DNA of 64,000 bases, taken from assembly GCF_947301925.1 (NCBI RefSeq), contig NZ_CAMYUE010000010.1, positions 44,740-108,739 on the forward strand, written 5' to 3'. Below, piece by piece: positions 52,701-59,675 of this stretch. The notes below the pieces were generated by a model. The model did no database searches, was not told where the DNA came from, and saw only the letters and a list, made by a program, of their open reading frames with translations. Numbering within the stretch: the first letter of the stretch is position 1; every line of letters begins with the position of its first letter. Both the position numbers and the translations under genes were made by a program. The stretch comes from an uncultured Ruminococcus sp. (lineage in GTDB: Bacteria; Bacillota; Clostridia; Oscillospirales; Ruminococcaceae).

Positions 52701-52788
52701 CGATCTTTATGCCTTTTGCGTTCTTTAAAAGGATCTGTTCCTCGCCGTTTTTACTTTTTTCAATGAAATACTTTGACAATTTTTCCAT
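49681..52788 (-). CDS. M4 (thermolysin-like) metallopeptidase with DUF1508-like N-terminus and no signal peptide
   Basis: 1035 residues from the ATG at 52788 (AAGGAG ten bases upstream). The N-terminus M-E-K-L-S-K-Y-F-I-E-K-S-K-N-G is not a signal peptide. A DUF1508/YegP-like unit follows (about 62-112, F-E-I-F-Q-E-K-D and F-R-L-R-E-S-N-G-N-I). A propeptide region comes next (about 180-340), then the catalytic domain with V-V-G-H-E-F-T-H-A-V (about 490) and the downstream zinc ligand in G-A-I-N-E-A-Y-A-D. Two carboxypeptidase-regulatory-like beta domains (about 690-760 and 785-865) and a further beta domain complete it. There is no dockerin or anchor. Export, if any, would need another route. 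An operator-like site lies upstream. Confidence 0.9.
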   Translation of the reverse strand: MEKLSKYFIEKSKNGEEQILLKNAKGIKIASGVFSAANPISRRRLKNIAAVAADAEIEVQVKKGYEKKTGTKFEIFQEKDEKINFRLRESNGNIILSGNSYESLADCINAVKEAKDSIREMSYSNELTALHQKPVFVKKKASPRFATLAEERTQAELRSRGMGFSVMLNEKERPFFITGRISDEKINSPSKAIKALNYIHHTMGFENAEQEFDEDDTEVREMPDGMTFYRMKQYHKGIPVDGHTLIISADTDGNPQTLSGQYAQITCDDDVKITEDQAKAIAGKKYGNIISSNGLTYYVDDNEKAYLCWCIITEGNKLFISTTDGNIVKAEKTHITIDINTNRRITTSLGEDGAISILNTDGDAPLKLSDGERNIEVCTDVYIGKKNWRDIYEPQPFKADSNTEEALSNLARQHPVTAYYNMKRVYDYYLNVLGRKGADDRGKKICLVMNYHEYWNEVNACFRSDISEHTQLCFGPNGDIERCVDVVGHEFTHAVVDATCKLKYENQSGAINEAYADILGEFAQDGTLDSHGENKSSGGKRYFNNGTTMSDYHYLGENETLEDHDQGYVHENSAIISHAAFLIWDKWPGKSDKNNDGYNDNKRCELSALFYRSLQFMSELSDFRSCGYALINAAFSVCSAENINEKLGAIADAFLDTGIIFQSKAGLDVILKKAIYATGKVTDSWGNPLPGVAVSARYGENYGNLYCSTVTNSKGEYKLILKKRTKFKINFIRLDGYYGTFETGSISNRNHGEWNTTLDYYSPVLTKSTFIIHGRVKHPETGNPIVGATIKIVKGTNIESEVMTKKPAVVLKTDANGYFFTAALPKGDYDVWAYSEIKDSPNCLSKIVHINNDYDHWLNMMLERKARFYVTGLHIRARSSLFTAIQTKRGYTRINTDMNCGNSGDWIFMSYCVDNYNNPITNLLIYESNKQETWKTKELTHNGITATYKRLNVNLNRNSNGKYIYLCATRDKQFSPLTRLDVLVKELGHIRAPYWSGVRVVKNGVTSVDDYANTNESSKQNGYHVHIMQARKETM

Positions 52789-52900
52789 AATAATACCACT
52801 CCTTGTTATGTAATAATCATAATTCACCTATTTGCTTCTGAAATTATAATAACTTTTGTATCATTGTAATATATTTCAATTGAATTGTATAGATGTCAAG

Positions 52901-52928
52901 TGTCACAATAACAGTGACAAATGTCACT
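52901..52928. promoter_or_regulatory. Operator-like site upstream of the M4 protease
   Basis: TGTCAC (52901-52906), then AGTGACA-AA-TGTCACT (52913-52928), the same 16-base palindrome as at 33632-33647. On the minus strand a TTGACA (52892-52897) lies next to it, towards the gene, and may be the -35 box. No well-spaced -10 could be fixed. Confidence 0.55.
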
Positions 52929-53064
52929 TTATAGAAAAAAACAGTTTATCATATTTGCTGTGTTTGCCAATTCAATGACTGTAATTTCATTGAAAAAGTT
53001 CAATGCGAAGGAACTGATGAAGAATGGGATGTATTTGAAGTTCGTACAGATTCATATAACGATC

Positions 53065-54717
53065 CTATGCAGTACAAAGGGAACGGACCGCATAGGCAGG
53101 AATATCAGGGAACTTCCCGTTGCACACAAAAAGCTGCCGCAAAACTGCGGCAGCTTTTTTTACATTAGCGCCCTTGTCATACACCCACTGTGGAACAAAA
53201 TCGTGTTCTATGCCATAATTATCATCTGAACCGGTAGAGGTCGTATACGGAATGATGCGTATTCCGTATGTCATTCCAGCTTGTTCGCAGGCTTTCAAAG
53301 CTTTGTCAATTGCATCCCAGTCATATACGCCCTCTTGGGGATTGATGTCCTTCCAGAACATAACGCCGCTGCATATCGTCACAACATCCCATGCATGGTT
53401 TTCCATCGAACCGCCGATACCGTAAGGATGCTTTTCTTCATACAACATATCCGGATTATACAGCGTCATGACAAATCCCTTATGCGGATTGGAAACAGGT
53501 TTGTCGGATACTTCCGTCCGGTAATGGATTGTCGAAGACGTTTCAAAGTCCGGATTAGGATCATCGACGAGACTGACCGGCTCTGCTGACGGGAAAAGCT
53601 GTTCAGAGACGATCTGTGCCAGTATCTCCGCGCCCTTTGCATTCGGGTGAAGATTGTTATAGTAGTATTCCTTTGCAGTGATTTTTGTTTTTTCAAGACA
53701 GAATTCAAGCCATGGATGAAACAAATCAAGAATACCGACATTCTCTGAGGCTGCAATCTGATCAATCGCATCATGGAACCACTTTTTATCCGGAAGCGGA
53801 TAAATGCCGCAATCGTCCAGTTCTCCCTGCTGTTTCACGAGATAGACGGTCATGCCCTTTGCTTTGGCCCGCTGTACCATATCTGTCATATACGTGATAT
53901 ATTCGGTCGGATCAATCGCGTCCGGATGCTGTTTATACTCTTTCGTGTAATCATTGATTCCGACAGACAACAGCAGAATATCTCCGGTTTTGCCGTAATA
54001 TTCAGCCGTACCGAAAAAAGACCGCCGCAGATCATATGATGTGATACCGCTTGCAGAGATGTTTCTGACATCATACTTTTCCGCGTCAACATAATTGCAG
54101 AGATACTGACCCCAGCCTCGCATGGCATCATCAGATACATTATAATAGCTTGCGACAGTCGAATCGCCGCCTACCCAGATTGTCGGTTTTGTTTCCGTAT
54201 CTGTTGAAGTCTGCTCAATTTCCAGCGTGCAGAGCGAAAACTCCGTACCTACGCCGGAACCGGCATAGATATTGAGCTGACCGTCCGTCACCGGAATTGT
54301 AAAGGAATCAGTCGCATTGCTGCCTGTAAGAAAGAAAAGCTGCGACCACCGTTCTGCTGTGATCGTTGTGGACTGCACATCGCCGGTTGTAACTGTAATT
54401 TTATAAACTCCTTTAGGCAGATCAACATTGAAGATATGATTCGGTACATCAGATTTGAAGCGAACCGCATCAGACAAAGCACCTATGCCGCTTGCAGGAA
54501 CATCTTCAACTGCATCGGTGTTTGCGAAACCGTATCCTTTTGCTGAATCATAGCCGTCCGCAGCTGAGACACCGGTATATCCGTTGACCGTGCCAAGGTT
54601 ACCAAAGTCAAACCGTTTTGTGATAAGCGTTCCTGCCTCTTAAGATACAGGAATCGGTATTGTCTGTAATGGTAGTATTGCTATAGCAGCAATGATGCCT
54701 GCAAATAATCTTTTCAC
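53065..54717 (-). pseudogene. Broken SGNH/GDSL esterase with a second truncated domain
   Basis: Translation would start at a GTG (54717) with AAGGAGG upstream and give a 26-residue signal peptide (K-R-L-F-A-G-I-I-A-A-I-A-I-L), but an in-frame TAA at 54640-54642 follows it directly. After the stop the same frame runs on for more than 500 codons. A carbohydrate-binding-like beta domain (R-F-D-F-G-N-L-G and so on) precedes an SGNH hydrolase with G-G-D-S-T-V-A-S-Y-Y, N-I-S-A-S-G, S-V-G-I-N-D-Y and the catalytic L-H-P-N-A-K-G. This is the rhamnogalacturonan-acetylesterase pattern. A second domain (S-N-P-H-K-G-F-V-M-T-L-Y-N-P) is cut short; its last 30 codons read through a terminator hairpin. The TAA and the broken end make it a likely pseudogene. 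Confidence 0.8.
53129..53158. terminator. Hairpin inside the 3' end of the esterase pseudogene
   Basis: AAAAAGCTGCCGC pairs with GCGGCAGCTTTTT, with T-runs on both strands. It lies within the reading frame, showing that the end of the gene is foreign sequence. Confidence 0.75.
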
Positions 54718-54790
54718 ACACAGCCCTCCTTTTTTTCTTAATTATAACATGGCATATATGGGAATGCAAGATGCGGAAAACAAAAAGTGA

Positions 54791-54958
54791 TTGCAGCCAC
54801 AGGTTATCGACTGCACAAAGAATCATCCGCTGCACATCGTAATCATAATAGCCGCATACTACGGACTGCGCCGCAGCGAGGTCATCGGACTGAAATGGTC
54901 AGCAGTGGACTTCGTACACCCTTTGCAGCAAGGGTATCGTGAAGTACTATACCCTTAA
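54791..54958 (+). pseudogene. Tyrosine recombinase (integrase) remnant
   Basis: About 36 codons read as an integrase core: P-L-H-I-V-I-I-I-A-A-Y-Y-G-L-R-R-S-E-V-I and G-L-K-W-S-A-V-D-F, the box around the first catalytic Arg of phage-type integrases. Both ends are lost; the frame drifts into unrelated residues and stops at 54956. It marks a former mobile element. Short inverted repeats follow (54918-55034), one of them AAGGGAGC/GCTCCCTT. Confidence 0.75.
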
Positions 54959-55057
54959 CAATCATTAAGTGTACGGCAATTCACCGTACCCATTTTCGTA
55001 TCAAGGGAGCAGCAAACCAACGCTCCCTTCAAAATTATAATAAAGGAGAAATGCAAT

Positions 55058-55123
55058 ATGAACAACGCAGTTCACATAGGAAACATAAGAGAAAGAACTA
55101 CAGGAGGAACGAATGAGATATGA
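55058..55123 (+). CDS. Doubtful 21-residue peptide
   Basis: M-N-N-A-V-H-I-G-N-I-R-E-R-T-T-G-G-T-N-E-I, with AAAGGAG nine bases upstream. Probably the start of a lost mobile-element gene; it directly precedes the inverted-repeat element at 55136. Confidence 0.2.
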   Translation: MNNAVHIGNIRERTTGGTNEI

Positions 55124-55135
55124 TACTCATTACTG

Positions 55136-55232
55136 CGTAACCGCCAACCAAACTCAGCTACATATTGAAAAAAAGAGGACTGCAAAAATGCAGTCCTAAT
55201 TTTTTGTATGCTGTAAATGGTTGGCGGTTACG
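55136..55232. repeat. 97-base element with 15-base terminal inverted repeats
   Basis: CGTAACCGCCAACCA (55136-55150) and its exact complement TGGTTGGCGGTTACG (55218-55232) enclose an AT-rich core with a perfect terminator (AGGACTGCA/TGCAGTCCT, 55176-55197, then T's). The size and ends fit a small non-autonomous insertion; no clear target duplication was seen. Confidence 0.55.
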
Positions 55233-55309
55233 TTTTACTTATCGGGTATAAATTATGCACAGCATTGCCTCTTTATATCATAAAACATACTTTATCGAAA
55301 TATGTCAAA

Positions 55310-55576
55310 TTAAGATGTAGAAAGTCTCGCATACTCAGAAAGAACAGCGGATGCGTCAATGGCGTCTACTTTTCCGTCATTATTATAATCAGCCAATTGC
55401 TTGTTCAAAATAGTTTTCTTATCTGTTGAAGCAAGAGCGTAGTCCGATAGAATATATGAAGCATCAACTGCATCAATTTTTCCGTCGCAGTTTACATCGC
55501 CGACTTCAACTGAAATATCAAAGTTTTCTCCTATTGAAAAAACTAAATTGTTTGAGCTTTCGTTACAACTTATCAT
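55310..55576 (-). pseudogene. Dockerin-coding 3' fragment
   Basis: The minus strand codes a complete dockerin, V-G-D-V-N-C-D-G-K-I-D-A-V-D-A-S and Y-N-N-D-G-K-V-D-A-I-D-A-S-A-V-L, at the C-terminal end of a frame. Upstream only about 25 residues of plausible coding remain (N-L-V-F-S-I-G-E-N-F-D-I-S-V-E), with no signal peptide, promoter or ribosome binding site. The body of the gene has been lost at about 55576, where mobile-element sequence begins. Confidence 0.75.
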
Positions 55577-55663
55577 ATGAAAACTCTTGCAAAAGCGTAT
55601 AAGAAGTTCTATGAGAAGAATGAGAAAAAAGCTTCCGTACAGGAAGAAGGGCGGACAATATGA
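55577..55663 (+). pseudogene. Small mobile-element-type coding fragment
   Basis: 28 codons, M-K-T-L-A-K-A-Y-K-K-F-Y-E-K-N-E-K-K-A-S and a short tail. Lys-rich and without a ribosome binding site. It joins the truncated dockerin gene and may be the end of an element gene. Not recognised. Confidence 0.25.
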
Positions 55664-55742
55664 AAACAGGGGACGCCAAACTGAGGTGTCTCCTGTAAAG
55701 TAGACAGGGAAAAACAAAAATAATTCTATGTATTAAACAAAA

Positions 55743-55775
55743 GCATCCTGTAATAGTTGTACAGGATGCCTTTTT
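55743..55775 (+). terminator. Terminator
   Basis: GCATCCTGTA (55743-55752) pairs with TACAGGATGC (55760-55769), followed by T's. It insulates the sigma operon from the debris upstream. Confidence 0.75.
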
Positions 55776-55892
55776 ATATCTATATACTCTTGACAGTATA
55801 ATCATTCTGAATTAAAATAAAGTTATAACATTTAGTTCAGAATATTAAAATAAAAAAATATATAAATCTGCTTAGACATTTAATGATTTAGG

Positions 55893-55905
55893 GTTGTATA
55901 ATAAG
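55893..55905 (+). promoter_or_regulatory. Conserved -10 region of sigma operon A
   Basis: GTTGTATAATAAG, containing TATAAT at 55897-55902. The same 13 bases precede the paralogous operon on the other strand (63846-63858). No good -35 hexamer is seen in either. Confidence 0.6.
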
Positions 55906-55948
55906 TGAAAGAAGTAATCAGACTACTTCCTGGAAAAAGGAGAAATAT

Positions 55949-56500
55949 ATGGATAACGGTGTAAGTAGCTACCTCCGTTTTCTGAATGGTGATAATGATA
56001 GTTTTGTTGAACTTGTAAAAGAGTATGGTGACGGATTGATATTATTTCTGAATTCAATAATAAGAGATATCCACATTGCCGAAGAAGCAGCAAATGATAC
56101 TCTAATGAAGTTGTATATCAAAAAACCGCAGTTTAAGAGTGAGTATTCATTTAAGACATGGTTATATACCATTGGCAGAAATGTTGCTCTTAATTATCTG
56201 AAAAAGCTTAAACGGCATAAATACACTCCTTTAGAGGATTTCTCGTATTTTTCAGATAATATTGATCTTGAATCTGAGTACATACAAGATGAGGAAAACC
56301 TTCTTATCCACCAGTGTATCAAAGCTTTAAATAAAGACTACGCACAGGTATTGTTTCTCATTTATTTTGAGAATCTTTCACATACCGAAGTTGCTAAAGT
56401 CATGAACAAATCGCAGCGGCAGATAACACAACTGTTATATTGCGCTAAAGAAGCTTTGAAGGTAGAAATGGGAAGGAGGGGGAATAATGGACAGATTTGA
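55949..56500 (+). CDS. ECF-type RNA polymerase sigma factor (operon A)
   Basis: 183 residues with AAGGAG before the ATG. Region 2 is clear (I-R-D-I-H-I-A-E-E-A-A-N-D-T-L-M-K-L-Y and Y-S-F-K-T-W-L-Y-T-I-G-R-N-V-A). Region 4 follows near the end (Y-F-E-N-L-S-H-T-E-V-A-K-V-M and Q-I-T-Q-L-L-Y-C-A-K-E-A). It should direct RNA polymerase to a small regulon. The stop overlaps the anti-sigma start by 14 bases. It is closely related to the sigma factor at 63251-63802 (both share S-S-Y-L-R-F-L and N-G-Q-I at the ends), so the two operons are duplicates. Confidence 0.93.
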   Translation: MDNGVSSYLRFLNGDNDSFVELVKEYGDGLILFLNSIIRDIHIAEEAANDTLMKLYIKKPQFKSEYSFKTWLYTIGRNVALNYLKKLKRHKYTPLEDFSYFSDNIDLESEYIQDEENLLIHQCIKALNKDYAQVLFLIYFENLSHTEVAKVMNKSQRQITQLLYCAKEALKVEMGRRGNNGQI

Positions 56501-57491
56501 AAAATGGGCTGAATATATTATGCAGCACGGAGACAAAATCTTAGAAAAGAAAAAGCATAGAAATATGCTTATAAGAAGAGTATCATTCAGTTGTGCAAGT
56601 GTATTTGCTGTTGTAATTGTTGGATTTTTTGCATGGAAATCAATACCACATAAACCGGAGTTCCCGAATGATATTATTATACCAGAAAGTACTGTAATAA
56701 CAACTTCAACATTTACAAACAATACTTCTATCCAAACAACTGCATTAGTTACTTCAAGCAGGACTGAAACAGACAGAGTATCGACAACTAATACTGTTAA
56801 AATTGTTACAACTCATGTTTCAGAAACAAATGCCATAAAACCTCCCTCAACCACTGCAACTATGATCCAGACACAGCCAGTAACGGGAATTAAAACAACT
56901 GCTCAGATACAGACAACAGGTGTACCAGTTACGTCAACTGTAACAGAAACGCAACCTGTCAATGATGACAGCAGATTACTGTATCCTATCGGAAAACAAA
57001 TAAGTATTGAACGCTATAAGACTATGGCATCAGCTTCTTATTTGATTTACAATGATTTAGAAGCATCGGCAACGACCCCTGTCGTAACTGCAACAACTCA
57101 AACAACAGCTACAGTTCCGTCAGAAACAACAACTACTACAGTGACACCAGATGATACACAGATAGCTCTTGAGAAGCTGACACAAAAGGAAAACAGACTG
57201 TTTGGAGAATTTCAAAGAGAACGTGCAGTGCTCCTCGGTGAACTTTCCCCTGATGCACCAAGACTTACACTTGATGAAGCCGTTGAGATCATTGAAAGTT
57301 CTGGTTCATTTGCAGAAATTTGCAGAAAACTTCACGAAGCTCAACCATTAGTAGATTACATTGGCGGAAGCGGTATAACACGACTTGAATATTGGTTTGA
57401 TAATAAAGGAGCGCAGAAAATATACCTTATTATGGAAGAAGAAAGCATATTCTATTTCCATTTTACAGGGGCAGATATAGTTTATTCGTGA
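56487..57491 (+). CDS. Anti-sigma factor with Thr-rich outer linker and a repeat-type sensor domain
   Basis: 334 residues, start overlapping the sigma gene. A cytoplasmic part of about 30 residues (M-D-R-F-E-K-W-A-E-Y-I-M-Q-H-G-D-K-I) is followed by one helix (about 32-50) and a Thr/Ser-rich outer stretch (about 60-155). Then comes a short segment (Y-P-I-G-K-Q-I-S-I-E-R-Y-K, with Y-L-I-Y-N-D-L-E-A-S), another Thr run, and a domain of about 100 residues with K-E-N-R-L-F-G-E-F-Q-R-E-R-A-V, P-R-L-T-L-D-E-A and G-G-S-G-I-T-R-L-E-Y-W-F-D. Both segments recur twice in the dockerin protein encoded next. The layout resembles RsgI-type anti-sigma sensors of cellulosome clostridia. Anti-sigma function is inferred from coupling and topology. 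Confidence 0.8.
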   Translation: MDRFEKWAEYIMQHGDKILEKKKHRNMLIRRVSFSCASVFAVVIVGFFAWKSIPHKPEFPNDIIIPESTVITTSTFTNNTSIQTTALVTSSRTETDRVSTTNTVKIVTTHVSETNAIKPPSTTATMIQTQPVTGIKTTAQIQTTGVPVTSTVTETQPVNDDSRLLYPIGKQISIERYKTMASASYLIYNDLEASATTPVVTATTQTTATVPSETTTTTVTPDDTQIALEKLTQKENRLFGEFQRERAVLLGELSPDAPRLTLDEAVEIIESSGSFAEICRKLHEAQPLVDYIGGSGITRLEYWFDNKGAQKIYLIMEEESIFYFHFTGADIVYS

Positions 57492-57540
57492 CAATATCCC
57501 CGTTGTGCAAATAAAACTTTTTTATGAAAGGATGGTTACT

Positions 57541-58914
57541 ATGATGAAAAAGAAAGCATTATCAGGTATTATAGCAAGTACACTTTCAATCTCACTTTTA
57601 ACGAGCATGAGTCCTACTACATACCTATCTCAAGCTTATGCGGGTGGTGATAAGGACGATTACATAGTTACAACAACAGGAGATGTTAACATTCAGACCA
57701 CAACGGCTGTAACACAGCCGCTTGAAAGCACAACAACTACTACAGCTATAACAACTGTTATTTCTGAAGAACAAGCTGCACTTGATGAGCTGGCGAAAAA
57801 AGAAAACAAATTATTTGGAGAATTCCAAAGAAAAAGAGCGATTTTAAGTGGTAAACTTGCTCCTGACACCGAAAGACTCACACTTGATGAGGCTAACGAG
57901 ATTATTGATCGCTGCAATTCCTATGACGAAATATATAAGGAATTAGCAGATGCACAGACATATCCTGATTTTTTTGGCGGCAGTGGTGTAACAAAAATCG
58001 AGTACTGGTTTGATGATAATGGCTATCAGAAGCTTCTGCTTATACACGAAGAAGGCGACGTAATCTATGTACAGTGCAATGATGCAGGTAAAATCACTGA
58101 CTGGAACTTACTCTGCCCGGTCAATAAAGAGATCCCATTTGAGGCATATCAGTCAAAAATGATTGGTTCATTTAATGTCTATAATAATATTAACGCAACT
58201 GACACTATTCCACCATCTGAGGAAGTGTATACTGGAACACAAGCAACTGAGCCTGTGCAGATTACAACTACAACAACTACTATAATCCAACCGACAGATG
58301 AGAAACAGGAACAACTGAATAAACTGACAGAAAAGGAAAATATTCTTTTTGGTGAATTCAAGCGAGAAAGAGCCGTTATTTCTGGTGAGTTTGATTCTGA
58401 AACTCCAAGACTTACACTTGATGAAGTAAACGAGATAATCAATAATGCTGAAACCTTTGATGAAATGTATAATGAATTTATTGCATCGCAGAAATTCCCT
58501 GATTTCATCGGTGGTAGCGGCGTAACTAAAGCCGAATACTGGCTCGATGATAAAGGTTCGGAAAAAATTAGGTTTATCGTTGAAGAAAATGACATTATAT
58601 ATGTAAAGAGTGACGATAAAGGATACATCACAGATTGGCAGGCTTTGTATCGAGGAAACAATGTTGTTAATATTGAACAGTATAAGGCTCAGATGATTGA
58701 TACATACATGATCTACAATGACATTGATGCTTCGGGCGACGTTAACTGTGATGGAGATCTTAGGATTTCTGATATAGTCATGTTCCAGAAGTGGCTTTTA
58801 GGGGCATCTGATGCTGAGTTAGTCAACTGGAAGGCTGCTGACTTCTGCAAAGATAACAAGCTCAATGTTTTTGATCTTACTTTAATGAGAAGAGAATTAA
58901 TTTGTAATCAATGA
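57541..58914 (+). CDS. Secreted dockerin protein with two copies of the anti-sigma sensor domain
   Basis: 457 residues from the ATG at 57541 (a second ATG follows), with AAAGGATGG upstream; 50 bases after the anti-sigma stop. Signal peptide (1-36), short Thr linker, then two tandem units of about 145 residues (starts at about residues 76 and 254) separated by a Thr linker. Each unit has K-E-N-x-L-F-G-E-F-x-R, R-L-T-L-D-E, F-x-G-G-S-G-V-T-K, E-Y-W-x-D-D and then I-x-x-E-x-Y with Y-N-x-I-x-A. The anti-sigma factor encoded upstream carries the same parts. A dockerin ends the protein (G-D-V-N-C-D-G-D-L-R and A-D-F-C-K-D-N-K-L-N-V-F). It may compete with or present the same ligand as the sensor. 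The domain was not recognised. Confidence 0.88.
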   Translation: MMKKKALSGIIASTLSISLLTSMSPTTYLSQAYAGGDKDDYIVTTTGDVNIQTTTAVTQPLESTTTTTAITTVISEEQAALDELAKKENKLFGEFQRKRAILSGKLAPDTERLTLDEANEIIDRCNSYDEIYKELADAQTYPDFFGGSGVTKIEYWFDDNGYQKLLLIHEEGDVIYVQCNDAGKITDWNLLCPVNKEIPFEAYQSKMIGSFNVYNNINATDTIPPSEEVYTGTQATEPVQITTTTTTIIQPTDEKQEQLNKLTEKENILFGEFKRERAVISGEFDSETPRLTLDEVNEIINNAETFDEMYNEFIASQKFPDFIGGSGVTKAEYWLDDKGSEKIRFIVEENDIIYVKSDDKGYITDWQALYRGNNVVNIEQYKAQMIDTYMIYNDIDASGDVNCDGDLRISDIVMFQKWLLGASDAELVNWKAADFCKDNKLNVFDLTLMRRELICNQ

Positions 58915-58980
58915 CGAATATGTCATATACTATTGTTTAAATACATTCATTCGGGGACAAGTCGGATGATGTCGCATAAG

Positions 58981-59014
58981 AATCAGCCTGTAAAAATGCA
59001 GGCTGATTCTTTTT
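58981..59014 (+). terminator. Terminator of sigma operon A
   Basis: AATCAGCCTG pairs with CAGGCTGATT (58981-58990 with 58999-59008), followed by T's. Confidence 0.85.
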
Positions 59015-59117
59015 AGGCTAATTATGATTATCACTTATAAATATTTATTAGCTTGGGTGCAATATTTTCGATTATTATGCGTCTTATATAGTGAGGAACC
59101 TCGAAAGGAGGAATCAA

Positions 59118-59675
59118 ATGGACGATACCTCTATTATTGAACTCTACTGGAAAAGAGATGAACAGGCAATAGCCGAGACCGAGAAAAAATACGGAAAACT
59201 ATGTTATCGGATAGCGGAAAATATACTAAAACAAAAAGAGGATTCGGAAGAATGTGTCAATGATGCTTTTATGAAAGCATGGAATTCTATTCCGCCTGAT
59301 CGCCCTACATATTTTTCTGCTTATTTATGTCAAATAGTAAAAAGACTGGCTCTGTCTAAGTTACGCTATAATTCGGCAAGCAAACGACAGCATGACAATG
59401 TTCTGTCTTATGAGGAACTGTCTGATATAGTATCAAACAAGCAAACTCCAGAAGACACCCGTATTATGGCTGAACTCAGCAATGCCATAAGTGATTTCCT
59501 AATGAGAGAAAAAAAGATCAATCGTATGATGTTTATAAGAAGATACTGGTATTATGATAGTATAGAAATAATCTCAAATGAATTCAAGATCAATTCAAAA
59601 ACAGTAGGTTCGATTCTTTTCCGTATGAGAAGACGTTTAAAAAAGTATTTAAAGAAAGAGGGTTTTGATCTATGA
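59118..59675 (+). CDS. ECF-type sigma factor (operon B)
   Basis: 185 residues from the ATG at 59118, which has AAAGGAGG seven bases upstream. Region 2 (K-K-Y-G-K-L-C-Y-R-I-A-E-N-I-L, then E-E-C-V-N-D-A-F-M-K-A-W-N) and region 4 (F-I-R-R-Y-W-Y-Y-D-S-I-E-I-I, then S-K-T-V-G-S-I-L-F-R-M-R-R-R-L) are complete. It is of a different subtype from the sigma factors of operons A and C. Its stop overlaps the next start by four bases (ATGA). Confidence 0.92.
   Translation: MDDTSIIELYWKRDEQAIAETEKKYGKLCYRIAENILKQKEDSEECVNDAFMKAWNSIPPDRPTYFSAYLCQIVKRLALSKLRYNSASKRQHDNVLSYEELSDIVSNKQTPEDTRIMAELSNAISDFLMREKKINRMMFIRRYWYYDSIEIISNEFKINSKTVGSILFRMRRRLKKYLKKEGFDL

Noticed and set aside
52921..53229. Plus-strand frame beside the M4 operator
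   Set aside because: It has no ribosome binding site and runs through the operator repeats and the terminator hairpin at 53129.
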